The notes under the pieces were generated by a model. That model was not told the origin of the DNA. It saw only the letters and a program-made list of their open reading frames with translations, and did not search any database. This document shows, in pieces, positions 34,100 to 41,466 of a stretch of DNA of 64,000 bases. Source of the stretch: CAYVQZ01 sp964453435 (lineage in GTDB: Bacteria > Abyssobacteria > SURF-5); the NCBI GenBank assembly GCA_964453435.1, contig CAYVQZ010000023.1:1-64000 (forward strand), read 5' to 3'. Made by a program: the position numbers and the translations under genes. Each line of letters opens with the position of its first letter. The stretch's first letter is position 1.

Positions 34100-35209
34100 T
34101 CAGATCGTGACAAGTCCCTCGAACGTGGCGAAACCGCGGCCGTTCCTCAACCAGAGTTCGACCGGATGTTCCCGTATGTAGCCGTGTCCTCCAAGCACCT
34201 GAACCGCGCGGTCGGTTATCATGAGAACTTTTTCGGCCGCATATTGCTTCGCCAGGTATGCCTCCCGCTCTGCATCCAATCCCTTGTCCAGTCTCCATGC
34301 CGCTTCCCACGTGAGCAGCCGCGTCGCGTCCACTTCAATCGCCATCTCGGCAAGCATGAACGCGATCGCCTGACGCGAAGCTATCGGCTCACCGAACGCC
34401 TCGCGCTCTTTTGCATAATCGCGCGCATATTCGAAGGCTGCCTTTGCCACGCCCACGGCCATCGCTGAGAGACCGAGGTGCGTGTAACTCATGAGCTTGG
34501 CCGCTTCCGAGCCCGAGTCTCCTCCGAGTTTGCTTTCCTTCGGGATACGGCAGTCCTTGAAGGTAACCTTTCTGGTGTCAAGCGCCTTGAGCCCCATGCT
34601 TTTCTCGCGCTCCCCTATTTCCATGCCCGCGGTTCCCTTATCCACCAGGAAAGCCTGCACCCCCGTGGCGCCGGCCGATGGGTCGGTCTGCGCATACACG
34701 AGAATGACCTCGGCATCGGCCGCCTGAGCAACGAGGCATTTCTCTCCGTTGATGACATAATCCCCGCTCTCGGCCGTTGCCGTCGTCTGCAGCGAAGGAA
34801 GGTCGAAATCAATTCGGGGTTCCATCAATGCGGCGGCCGCCGCCTTATACTCTTCCCCGCAAAACATGGGCAGATACTTTTTCTTCTGCGCCTCGGTTCC
34901 GAACTCGATTAGCGGATAAACCACCGTGCCGGGGGCAAGCGCGGAAATCGCCAATGACAGGTCCCCATAGGCGAGCTCCTCGGCTATGATTGCGCCCGTC
35001 ACAACCGACCGCGGTTCTCCCACGCCGTCATATTCCTCGGGAATGTTGTTTGGAATGAGGAACAGTTCCCAGGCTTTTTCAATGAATTCGGAAGGTATCT
35101 TTCCTTCCTCATCGCATTCCCGATAGACTGTTCGCATCTCATTGACCGCAAATTTCCGGCAAGTTTCAGAGATCATTCTTTGATCATCGCTCAACTCAAA
35201 GGATACCAT
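34100..35209 (-). CDS. Acyl-CoA dehydrogenase family protein (shorter paralogue)
   Basis: A 369-residue acyl-CoA dehydrogenase with ALMEPRIDFDLPSLQTTATA, KSMGLKALDTRKVTFKDCRI and KEREAFGEPIASRQAIAFML. The C-terminus has QVLGGHGYIREHPVELWLRN and ends FATFEGLVTI, keeping Glu at the catalytic position but stopping sooner than usual. It lies upstream of, and is surely co-transcribed with, the gene at 32837. The MerR-type gene at 35405 lies 196 bp further upstream on the same strand. Confidence 0.93.
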   Translation of the reverse strand: MVSFELSDDQRMISETCRKFAVNEMRTVYRECDEEGKIPSEFIEKAWELFLIPNNIPEEYDGVGEPRSVVTGAIIAEELAYGDLSLAISALAPGTVVYPLIEFGTEAQKKKYLPMFCGEEYKAAAAALMEPRIDFDLPSLQTTATAESGDYVINGEKCLVAQAADAEVILVYAQTDPSAGATGVQAFLVDKGTAGMEIGEREKSMGLKALDTRKVTFKDCRIPKESKLGGDSGSEAAKLMSYTHLGLSAMAVGVAKAAFEYARDYAKEREAFGEPIASRQAIAFMLAEMAIEVDATRLLTWEAAWRLDKGLDAEREAYLAKQYAAEKVLMITDRAVQVLGGHGYIREHPVELWLRNGRGFATFEGLVTI

Positions 35210-35404
35210 CGTCTCTTCTCCTTCTCCCGTCGTATGACCTAATGAACCTTATTCCCAAGTGTCACCATACAATCGCGCTCTTTCTCATTCGACTCGCACC
35301 GAAACTGTTGTTGCGCTCTTCGCTCCTCTCTTCCCGCCTCCCTTTCCTTGATAAAAACGGTTTCGACCTGAATATTTTCCTGAACAAGCGACAGCCGCGA
35401 CACG

Positions 35405-36187
35405 CTATTCCGCGCCTGGCGCCTCCCTGCGCATTCCCTTTACCCCTTTCGCAAATTCCTTCCTCATCGCCCTGCGACGCAGCCACAAAAACAGATTCAG
35501 GTAAATGTCCTCGCCCGAATTGTTGAACAGGCTTTCGGCCTCCCCCCGGCTCAACCCCTTTTCCATGCGTCTCATCAGCCGAGCGACCTCTTTCTCCGCC
35601 AGCTCGGACGCGGCTTTCACATACAGCGACAAACCCTCGACCGACCACCCCCGCTCCGGAACAAGACCGCGTTCCGCCATCCGAACCAACACCTTTAGTA
35701 TCTCGACATCCTCGGGATGGTAAAGCCGGCGGCCTTTCTTGAGCTCCGGCGTAAGCACTCCGACCTGTTCGAGATGCTCCAACCTCTCCCCCGAGAAACC
35801 GAACTCCGCCCGGACCTCCGCCTCAGACATGGTCCGCGCGGGAACACTGTTTGCCAGTCCGCTCACGTACTGCGAGCTGATGACCAGGATGTTCTCGAGG
35901 ATACCGTTCTCCCGAACGGTATCCAAAAGGCGCTTGATTCGCCCGAGCGGAAGAAACGCCTTCTCCTGAAATCCCCGGATAAGCCGTATCCTGTCGACGT
36001 ATTCCTCGTCGTAGTACGCCATCGTCCGATTGACTTTCCTCGGCGGAGGCAACAGTTGTTTCCGGATATAATAGTGAATGGTCGATTTGCTCACGCCGCT
36101 GCGCGCGGCCAATTCCTGTATCTTCAATCCCTGCTTGGAGAAAGCGGAACTCTCACCGAGATCGTCGTTTCTCTTTTCGCGACGCAT
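35405..36187 (-). CDS. MerR family transcriptional regulator
   Basis: A 260-residue regulator. Near residues 17-85 lies a MerR winged HTH: LKIQELAARSGVSKSTIHYYIRK, then LPPPRKVNRTMAYYDEEYVD and FLPLGRIKRLL. A second MerR-like segment follows (VGVLTPELKKGRRLYHPEDV), an arrangement seen in regulators of fatty-acid or aromatic acyl-CoA pathways. The C-terminal third is helical and basic with no Cys metal site. The ATG at 36187 is preferred to a TTG at 36199. It lies upstream of two acyl-CoA dehydrogenase genes, its probable targets. Confidence 0.88.
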   Translation of the reverse strand: MRREKRNDDLGESSAFSKQGLKIQELAARSGVSKSTIHYYIRKQLLPPPRKVNRTMAYYDEEYVDRIRLIRGFQEKAFLPLGRIKRLLDTVRENGILENILVISSQYVSGLANSVPARTMSEAEVRAEFGFSGERLEHLEQVGVLTPELKKGRRLYHPEDVEILKVLVRMAERGLVPERGWSVEGLSLYVKAASELAEKEVARLMRRMEKGLSRGEAESLFNNSGEDIYLNLFLWLRRRAMRKEFAKGVKGMRREAPGAE

Positions 36188-36239
36188 GGACCGTCCCAAA
36201 TGAACCCGACTTCAAGAAATATTTCAAACTATTAACCAA

Positions 36240-36282
36240 AGCTTGATAGTAGATTCTATTAAGCTCCGTTCCAAATTGTCAA
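36240..36282 (-). promoter_or_regulatory. Promoter and operator-like palindrome of the MerR gene
   Basis: On the minus strand TTGACA (36282-36277) and TAGAAT (36258-36253) are spaced by 18 bp. AGCTTGATAG-TAGATT-CTATTAAGCT (36240-36265) is a 10-6-10 inverted repeat with one mismatch, covering the -10 box. This suits autoregulation by the MerR-type protein. Confidence 0.72.
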
Positions 36283-36489
36283 GAAAAAAATGACAGAAAA
36301 AAATGGCTTGCCCGCAACGCTTCAGACATGCGGAGAAATGACTGAACCTGACGGAAACGAGGACCTTACGAAGGGAAAGCATGCACCGGGAACTCACGGT
36401 TTTGGAGATTCCGAAACCGAGGCGACACTCCTTTTCGCGACCGGCTCCGGAACACCGAAAGCCGCAGAGTGGCGCACAGAGAATTTTCG

Positions 36490-36519
36490 TTGGCTTTTTG
36501 GGACTGCTTGTGTTATAAT
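36490..36519 (+). promoter_or_regulatory. Promoter of the candidate small RNA
   Basis: TATAAT at 36514-36519 is a perfect -10 box. TTGGCT at 36490-36495, 18 bp upstream, is a fair -35. The predicted start (about 36526) coincides with the first base of the hairpin that follows. Confidence 0.6.
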
Positions 36520-36525
36520 CACTTT

Positions 36526-36602
36526 GGATACAACCTCTCTGGTTGTATCCCTTCCTCATCAGGCTGGGTGTTAGGGGTGGCACCCAGCCTTCTCTCCTTT
36601 TA
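36526..36602 (+). ncRNA. Candidate small RNA of two hairpins ending in a terminator
   Basis: GGATACAACC-TCTCT-GGTTGTATCC is a perfect 10-bp hairpin (36526-36550). After a 10-nt linker, AGGCTGGGTG-N10-CACCCAGCCT is a second perfect 10-bp hairpin (36561-36590), followed by TCTCTCCTTTT. With the promoter just upstream this predicts a compact RNA of about 75 nt. No open reading frame of note lies within it. It does not match a family I recognise. Confidence 0.55.
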
Positions 36603-36704
36603 GGGACCGGCGCCACTCTGTCAACCGTAAAATCTCCAACTCTCCCGATTCCCGATGAGACGGCCAAATCCCTGACAGAATCTCTCCCACGATTGCCCGG
36701 CGAA

Positions 36705-36758
36705 GGGGACTGTCCCAGATTTACGGGCACGAAGTGCCGTAGAATCGGGACTGTCCCC
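36705..36758 (+). repeat. Intergenic repeat B, copy 1
   Basis: A 54-bp element that starts GGGGACTGTCCCAGATTTAC and ends GGGACTGTCCCC, with an inner dyad (GGGCAC-GAA-GTGCC). It is identical to the reverse complement of 41354-41407 except for one base. The remaining 36200-36996 intergenic stretch holds the MerR promoter, the small-RNA candidate and repeat E. Confidence 0.85.
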
Positions 36759-36896
36759 GAGGCAAACAACTTGCGTCATGAATCGTGGGACACACTCGCA
36801 GCCCTTTTTCTTCGTTGCCTCGAAAATCCGGCTTTTTTCGCCATTTCCGGGTGGCCCGAAGAGTCATGAACAAATCGCCCCCGAAACAGAAAAACC

Positions 36897-36962
36897 AATT
36901 CCGGGGACATGGATTTATGGGCCGAAGCTCACGCTCCGCGTGATTCCGTGTCCCCGGAATTG
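36897..36962. repeat. Intergenic repeat E, copy 1, with 13-bp terminal inverted repeats
   Basis: The ends AATTCCGGGGACA and TGTCCCCGGAATT are perfect inverted repeats of each other. The interior reads TGGATTTATGGGCCGAAGCT. Left and right halves recur near 37789 and 38013. It sits 35 bp beyond the stop of the TetR gene. Confidence 0.75.
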
Positions 36963-36996
36963 GCGCAAATCGAATTATCGGACAGGCTCACCGCTC

Positions 36997-37614
36997 TTAA
37001 GATTGGCGGCGGAGACCGAACTTGACCAACCGCTTGAAGGCGTCACGACCTTCTTCAAGAGAGATGTTGTACTTTGCCTTGACTTCCGGCACCTTTTTCA
37101 CCAGGACCCACACGTGAAGCAGGTTTTCAAGGCTTCCCAAAAACGTCAAGGCAACCACACGGGCGTCTATGTCTTCGCGATATAATCCCATTGTCTGCCC
37201 GCGCCGAATGACGTCGGTGATGATGTCGAGAAAACCTATCACGGACGACATCGCGGTGCTCGAAAAAAATTTGCTGCTCTGTCGCAATTCGATTGTCACA
37301 ACCTCGGCCAGTTCACTGTCGGCCTCCATCACCGAAATCGTCGAATCGAGAATAATCATCAACTGTTCATCAGGATCGTCGGTCTGTTTGATTGCCTCCT
37401 CGAGCGTGCGATTGAGTTCTCCGATGCGCTCCTCGAATATCGAGATCAGGATGTCGTCTTTATTCTTGAAGTAATTGTAGATTGTGCCGACGGCGATGTT
37501 GGCCTTGTGCGCAATCTCGATGGCTTTCGCCTTGTAGAACCCGGTTCGGGCAAAGACTTTGGTGGCGGATTCGAGGATGGATTCCCGGATGGCGGCTGAT
37601 TTTTGTTTTGCCAT
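36997..37614 (-). CDS. TetR family transcriptional regulator
   Basis: A 205-residue regulator. The N-terminal HTH is typical: IRESILESATKVFARTGFYK, then IAHKANIAVGTIYNYFKNKD. The C-terminal ligand domain is all-helical and resembles the FadR/YcdC-like group (DSTISVMEADSELAEVVTIE). It stands alone, with a perfect-consensus promoter at 37649-37677. Its target is not obvious; acyl-CoA ligands would fit the neighbouring dehydrogenases, but that is inference. Confidence 0.92.
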   Translation of the reverse strand: MAKQKSAAIRESILESATKVFARTGFYKAKAIEIAHKANIAVGTIYNYFKNKDDILISIFEERIGELNRTLEEAIKQTDDPDEQLMIILDSTISVMEADSELAEVVTIELRQSSKFFSSTAMSSVIGFLDIITDVIRRGQTMGLYREDIDARVVALTFLGSLENLLHVWVLVKKVPEVKAKYNISLEEGRDAFKRLVKFGLRRQS

Positions 37615-37648
37615 GGCTCACAAGGTGAAGGAGAGTTCATTCAAGCGC

Positions 37649-37677
37649 ATTATAGACCCTCACCCCGACACTGTCAA
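37649..37677 (-). promoter_or_regulatory. Consensus promoter of the TetR gene
   Basis: On the minus strand TTGACA (37677-37672) and TATAAT (37654-37649), spaced by 17 bp, form an exact sigma70 consensus. The leader to the ATG at 37614 is about 28 nt. Confidence 0.85.
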
Positions 37678-37788
37678 GAAAACGAAACGCTGCAACCCTC
37701 CCAATCCGCAAGACGTCCACGCGCCGAACACTCGCCAAACATGCCGCTCGCAATCCCCGCGAGGCCCCAACCCAAAAGCCGAAGTCCT

Positions 37789-38048
37789 GATTCCGGGACA
37801 TGGACTTATGGCCCGAAGGTCACGCCCTGCACTGCCAACGTTTAGTTTCTTGAATTTCTGTCGGGATTTTCACACCGCGAATGACCTTCCTTGAGCGCAG
37901 CGAACTCCCGCGGACTCGCGGGACCATCCCCCGACTCGACCGGGGGAATCCAGCCATTCCTTCGCAAAACGAAGCCCCGCACGTTTCGCGTGATGGATTG
38001 GGGGGACTTCTTCGTGATTCCGTGTCCGCGGATTTAGCGCATAATCGG
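37789..38048. repeat. Repeat E copy 2, interrupted by repeat C copy 1
   Basis: The left half of repeat E (TCCGGGACATGGACTTATGG at about 37791-37810) and its right half (GTGATTCCGTGTCCGCGGAT, about 38014-38033) are separated by extra sequence. That sequence contains 37852-37975, which matches 50801-50921 (both begin GAATTTCTGTCGGGATTTTC). This is a nested arrangement. Confidence 0.7.
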
Positions 38049-38388
38049 CCGGGAACCTGAGCCAGCCCACTCGAATCATCGCAATGACCAGCAGTGTGTA
38101 GAGCGCCGATACGATGAGCGCTTTGACCAAATCTTTCCCCGAATATCTCCGTTCTGCCTTGGAGACCAGCCCCAGCGCCCCGTAATGCAGCAGAACAAAA
38201 CCGATTACGTTCGTCAGCCAGTATCCGACAATCAAGCACGGCGCGAACAGGTTCCGCGAGAACAGTCCGAAGAATGAGGCAAAAATGTACGCGAGCGGGA
38301 GATTCACGAACGGGTCGTTCCAAAACGATAGTGGCGACAATATATAACCGACCGCCGCCAGAATACCGCCCTTGTAATACTGTTTCAT
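37870..38388 (-). CDS. Small integral membrane protein with repeat-derived C-terminus
   Basis: A 172-residue protein. Residues 1-115 hold three or four membrane helices (LPLAYIFASFFGLFSRNLFA; VGYWLTNVIGFVLLHYGAL; LIVSALYTLLVIAMIRVGWL). From about residue 118 the sequence becomes hydrophilic (PRTRNHEEVPPIHHAKRAGL and onward) and is encoded by repeats E and C, so this tail is probably not native. I do not recognise the family. Its promoter (TTGCCG, 16 bp, TATAAT at 38401-38396) lies so close to the ATG that the mRNA leader would be minimal. Confidence 0.7.
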   Translation of the reverse strand: MKQYYKGGILAAVGYILSPLSFWNDPFVNLPLAYIFASFFGLFSRNLFAPCLIVGYWLTNVIGFVLLHYGALGLVSKAERRYSGKDLVKALIVSALYTLLVIAMIRVGWLRFPADYALNPRTRNHEEVPPIHHAKRAGLRFAKEWLDSPGRVGGWSRESAGVRCAQGRSFAV

Positions 38389-38638
38389 ATCCTAAATTAT
38401 ACCAGGACGCCTGGCGCCGGCAAGTGAATACCAATATGCAAGCAAGCCCCACAGCGATTGCTCTGCTGCCGGTCCCCCCGCGAAATCGCGCAAAACAAGG
38501 AAGGAAACCGCTCCATTAGCCGCGGATTTCACGTTTGCATTGCTTACGAAAGCTGCTATATAGCAATTCTTGGGGATGAGTCATGAGTTCATGGTCCACG
38601 CGCAGATGTTCGGGGGCAAAAGAATACCGGAGGCATGT

Positions 38639-38935
38639 ATGAAAAATGAATATACCGCTGTTCTGAAGCAGGAAGGCGACTGGTGGATAGGTTGGATCGA
38701 AGAAATTCCCGGCGTCAATTGCCAGGAAAGAACCTATGAGGAGTTGAAAGAGACTCTGGCGGTCGCGCGAAAGAAGGCGCTGGAATTCAATCGTCGCGAT
38801 GTGTTGAAAGCGGTTGGTAGCGGGTACACCGAAGAAAAAATCGCCTTGCGAAGAGAAGCAAACCGCTCCAGCGTTTGCGGGCGGACCCTTTTCGTTTTTT
38901 TTTTGACAGCGACGCGGCAAGATGGCACTATATAA
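38639..38935 (+). CDS. HicB-like protein (orphan antitoxin-type)
   Basis: A 98-residue protein whose first ~70 residues match the HicB partial RNase-H-like fold: NEYTAVLKQEGDWWIGWIEE, then IPGVNCQERTYEELKETLAV. CCGGAGGCATGT precedes the ATG at 38639. No HicA-like toxin gene is adjacent, so it may be a stand-alone regulator. The last ~25 residues (GRTLFVFFLTATRQ) look non-native, perhaps a frameshifted or extended end. Confidence 0.75.
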   Translation: MKNEYTAVLKQEGDWWIGWIEEIPGVNCQERTYEELKETLAVARKKALEFNRRDVLKAVGSGYTEEKIALRREANRSSVCGRTLFVFFLTATRQDGTI

Positions 38936-39025
38936 CTGAAAAACAAGGTGGATTTTGCAGACAGGGAGCCGGCTCCCGCAGCTTTGCGGCCGGTTCCACA
39001 AGCCGAACCAAGTAAGGAGAGAACC

Positions 39026-39568
39026 ATGCTTCTTGGGAACTACACGATGACGGTGACGCCGCCGGAGTGTCTGCCGTCGGAAATCTTTGTGACCGCGACG
39101 GTGGAATTCGGGGACGATTTGTCGGAGCTGATGCCATACCTGAATGCGGAACTGGGCCCGTGCGTTTACGAACGGAACATTCCGTTTCTGCGGTTTCGGA
39201 GAGACGGCAAACTGATTGCGGTGTATCCGAAAAAGGTTGCCATCGCCGGACTCCGTGACGAGGAGGAAGCGCGCGAGGTTCTGGAGTGGTTCCGCGAGAC
39301 CGTGAATTCCGTCGAGAGCCGGAAGGACCTGATAGAGCCGTCGTTTTGGAGCCTTTCGAATCTCAAGCCGCTCGATGTGTTCAAGCTGCTGCCACGGACG
39401 AATTGCGGGCAGTGCGTGCAGCGGACGTGCATGGCGTTTGCGGCGGCGGTTGTGACCGGCGAGGCGACAATCGATGAGTGTCCCCCGCTCCGCGAGAACC
39501 CTTCGAACCATGCCGAACTGCTGGCGATGTTCCATGTAAACGCGTATGACGACGAACCGCGCAAGTGA
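39026..39568 (+). CDS. Fe-S cluster protein with PF04060-type domain (paralogue)
   Basis: A 180-residue protein matching residues ~105-270 of the protein at 9531. Shared landmarks are the segment LSELMPYLNAEL, then IAVYPKKVAIAGLRDEEEAR, and the cluster site FKLLPRTNCGQCVQRTCMAF with a fourth Cys in IDECPPL, giving C-x2-C-x4-C-x15-C. It lacks the extra N-terminal segment of its paralogue. AGTAAGGAGAGAACC gives a strong ribosome site. It is not in an evident operon. It is probably a cytoplasmic electron-transfer or cofactor protein of the (Fe-S) family seen beside anaerobic C1 pathways. Confidence 0.78.
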   Translation: MLLGNYTMTVTPPECLPSEIFVTATVEFGDDLSELMPYLNAELGPCVYERNIPFLRFRRDGKLIAVYPKKVAIAGLRDEEEAREVLEWFRETVNSVESRKDLIEPSFWSLSNLKPLDVFKLLPRTNCGQCVQRTCMAFAAAVVTGEATIDECPPLRENPSNHAELLAMFHVNAYDDEPRK

Positions 39569-39633
39569 AACCGACCGACGCCGATGAATCCGCGCGGGAA
39601 GGGGAACATCGGCAGGTCATTCGGCCTGAGCCT

Positions 39634-39662
39634 TTGCATTCGGAGGCGCCAGCGATTATAAT
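39634..39662 (+). promoter_or_regulatory. Promoter of the dehalogenase-like gene
   Basis: TTGCAT (39634-39639) and TATAAT (39657-39662) are spaced by 17 bp. The leader to 39714 is about 45 nt and includes a CAGGAGG ribosome site. Confidence 0.72.
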
Positions 39663-39713
39663 TTTGTCCGTCATGACGCCGTTTTCGCGCAGAGTGCAAT
39701 CAGGAGGTAGATG

Positions 39714-40631
39714 ATGGACATCCAGAAGGAAACGTTCGGTGGCACGTACCCGTTCAAGCCGAACTACGTGACGGTTAACGGCTTGAGGCTTCACTATGTT
39801 GACGAGAAACCGAAAGGCAACGAGAACGCCGAGCCCGTTGTCATGCTGCACGGGAATCCGACGTGGTCGTATCTCTACCGCAATTTCGTGCCTCCCCTGC
39901 TCGAAGCCGGATATCGCTGCGTCGCGCCGGACCACATGGGCTACGGCAAATCCGAGAAGTCGCTCGACCGGAATGAATACCTGCTGAAAAAGAAGGTGGA
40001 ATATTTCACGGGGTTCATGGAGCAGCTCGATCTCAGAGACATCACGCTCGTGATGCAGGACTGGGGCGGCGGCATCGGGCTGGGATATGCGGTGGAGCAT
40101 GCGGACCGCATCAAACGGATAGTCCTCATGAGCACATGGGCGTTTGTTTTCCCGCAGGACGTGCCGGAGGAAGCATTGCCGCCTCTGCTGGAAATGTGCC
40201 GGAAGCCGGAGGTCGGCGAGACGATGCTGCTCGCCTACAACGTGTTTGTCGAGGGATTCCTGCCTCTGTCCATTGTGAGGAAGGAAAAGATTACGCCCCA
40301 ACTGATGGAAGCCTACCGGGCCCCGTTTCCCGACTATAATTCCCGGATTCCGACGCTTGCGATACAGGATGTCCCGTTGCGGGCGGACCACCCCTCCTAC
40401 CCTGCGATGAAGGCCATCCAGGATAAGTTGCCCGCGCTGAATGTGCCGACATGTCTCATCTGGGGAGAGAACGACCACGTGTTTCCGGCAGATGTGGTTC
40501 TGCCGATATGGCAGGGAATCTATCCTCACAGCGAGGTCCACATGGTTCCGAGGGCCGACCATTTTCTGCAGGAGGACGCGCCGGAGGAGATATGCGAAAT
40601 CATAATCGATTTTCTGAAACGCAATCCTTGA
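39714..40631 (+). CDS. Haloalkane dehalogenase-like alpha/beta hydrolase
   Basis: A 305-residue alpha/beta hydrolase. The oxyanion region is VVMLHGNPTWSYLYRNF; the nucleophile elbow is TLVMQDWGGGIGLGYAV, with Asp followed by Trp as in haloalkane dehalogenases instead of the Ser of esterases; the acid lies in CLIWGENDHVFPAD and the His in PRADHFLQEDAPE. HGNPTWSYLYRN plus DWG are the dehalogenase hallmarks, so hydrolytic cleavage of carbon-halogen bonds is plausible, though fluoroacetate dehalogenases and epoxide hydrolases also use Asp. The second of two adjacent ATGs (39714) fits the AGGAGG better. A cupin gene follows. Confidence 0.85.
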   Translation: MDIQKETFGGTYPFKPNYVTVNGLRLHYVDEKPKGNENAEPVVMLHGNPTWSYLYRNFVPPLLEAGYRCVAPDHMGYGKSEKSLDRNEYLLKKKVEYFTGFMEQLDLRDITLVMQDWGGGIGLGYAVEHADRIKRIVLMSTWAFVFPQDVPEEALPPLLEMCRKPEVGETMLLAYNVFVEGFLPLSIVRKEKITPQLMEAYRAPFPDYNSRIPTLAIQDVPLRADHPSYPAMKAIQDKLPALNVPTCLIWGENDHVFPADVVLPIWQGIYPHSEVHMVPRADHFLQEDAPEEICEIIIDFLKRNP

Positions 40632-40717
40632 GCAATACTTGAGGAAACCTCGTTGGCTCGTTTTCCGGCGCTTGCGGAAGCGGGCAGAACGACATTCCGA
40701 ACGAAAGGGGAAACCGT

Positions 40718-41125
40718 ATGAGTGATTACACGCTCAAGCATTACAACCTCGATGAGGTGGGATTGTTGCAGCCTCTGAAGAACGACCTGGGCCTCACGGG
40801 GGTGGGCATTTCGCTCTCCCGCATCGAGCCCGGAATGGGGTATCCCTTCTTTCACGCTCATAAGGAGCAGGAAGAGATTTTCATCTGCCTGCAGGGGACG
40901 GGCACGATGCTGGTCGGCGACGATGAAATAACGATGAAGCCGGGCGATTTCCTGAGGGTCTCGGCCAACGTGCCGCGGGCGGTCGGAAACCGCACGAAGG
41001 AGCCGTGCACCTTCCTTCTGCTCGGCGGGTTGCCGGTTGAAAAATACAAGAGCGAGGAATCGATGATGCTCATCGACGATGGAATCGAAATGGAGGACAA
41101 GAATCCGGACTGGTCGATTCGTTAG
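40718..41125 (+). CDS. Cupin domain protein
   Basis: A 135-residue single-domain cupin. Metal-site motifs are YPFFHAHKEQEEIFICLQGTG (motif 1 with His-x-His and Glu) and PGDFLRVSANVPRAVGN (motif 2, where the usual His is not obvious). It has no HTH. It follows the dehalogenase-like gene by 86 bp with its own GAAAGGGGAA ribosome site and ends before a strong terminator. Substrate unknown. Confidence 0.88.
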   Translation: MSDYTLKHYNLDEVGLLQPLKNDLGLTGVGISLSRIEPGMGYPFFHAHKEQEEIFICLQGTGTMLVGDDEITMKPGDFLRVSANVPRAVGNRTKEPCTFLLLGGLPVEKYKSEESMMLIDDGIEMEDKNPDWSIR

Positions 41126-41152
41126 GAAACTGCGCGAAAGACTGTTCTGGAG

Positions 41153-41181
41153 CCCCCTCGGGAATGAGGGGGTTTTCTTTT
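41153..41181 (+). terminator. Rho-independent terminator after the cupin gene
   Basis: CCCCCTC-GGGAAT-GAGGGGG forms a perfect 7-bp G+C stem (41153-41172) followed by TTTTCTTTT. It would end the hydrolase-cupin transcript. Confidence 0.92.
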
Positions 41182-41282
41182 CTGCAACGGGAGTTGCGCC
41201 GAATCCGCTTTTTGAATTTGTCTGACGAGTCCTGGAAGTGTCCTTCGAGGCCAGCGAATTTGATTCGCGGTTGCTCATGCGG

Positions 41283-41323
41283 GTTATTGGGGGACACCAT
41301 GCCGCATGGTGTCCCCCAATAAC
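41283..41323. repeat. Palindromic intergenic repeat A, copy 1
   Basis: A 41-bp near-perfect palindrome: GTTATTGGGGGACACCATGC, one central base, and its mirror ending CCCCCAATAAC. Copies occur at 53645-53686 (degenerate) and 59773-59814. It resembles a REP-type hairpin and lies between two convergent genes. Confidence 0.85.
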
Positions 41324-41353
41324 AGCGTTCAACGAAGGAAGGCGGGTCGCTTC

Positions 41354-41407
41354 GGGGACAGTCCCGATTCTACGGCGCTTCGTGCCCGTAAATCTGGGAC
41401 AGTCCCC
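41354..41407 (-). repeat. Intergenic repeat B, copy 2
   Basis: The reverse complement of 36705-36758 with one substitution in 54 bases. It sits 30 bp after palindrome A in the 41126-41466 intergenic stretch. A degenerate third copy lies at 62716-62762. Confidence 0.85.
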
Positions 41408-41466
41408 TTCGCTGGGCAATCGTGAGGACGCATTCACAGGCCGCTGCGCCGGGTTTTCCGGGCAAT

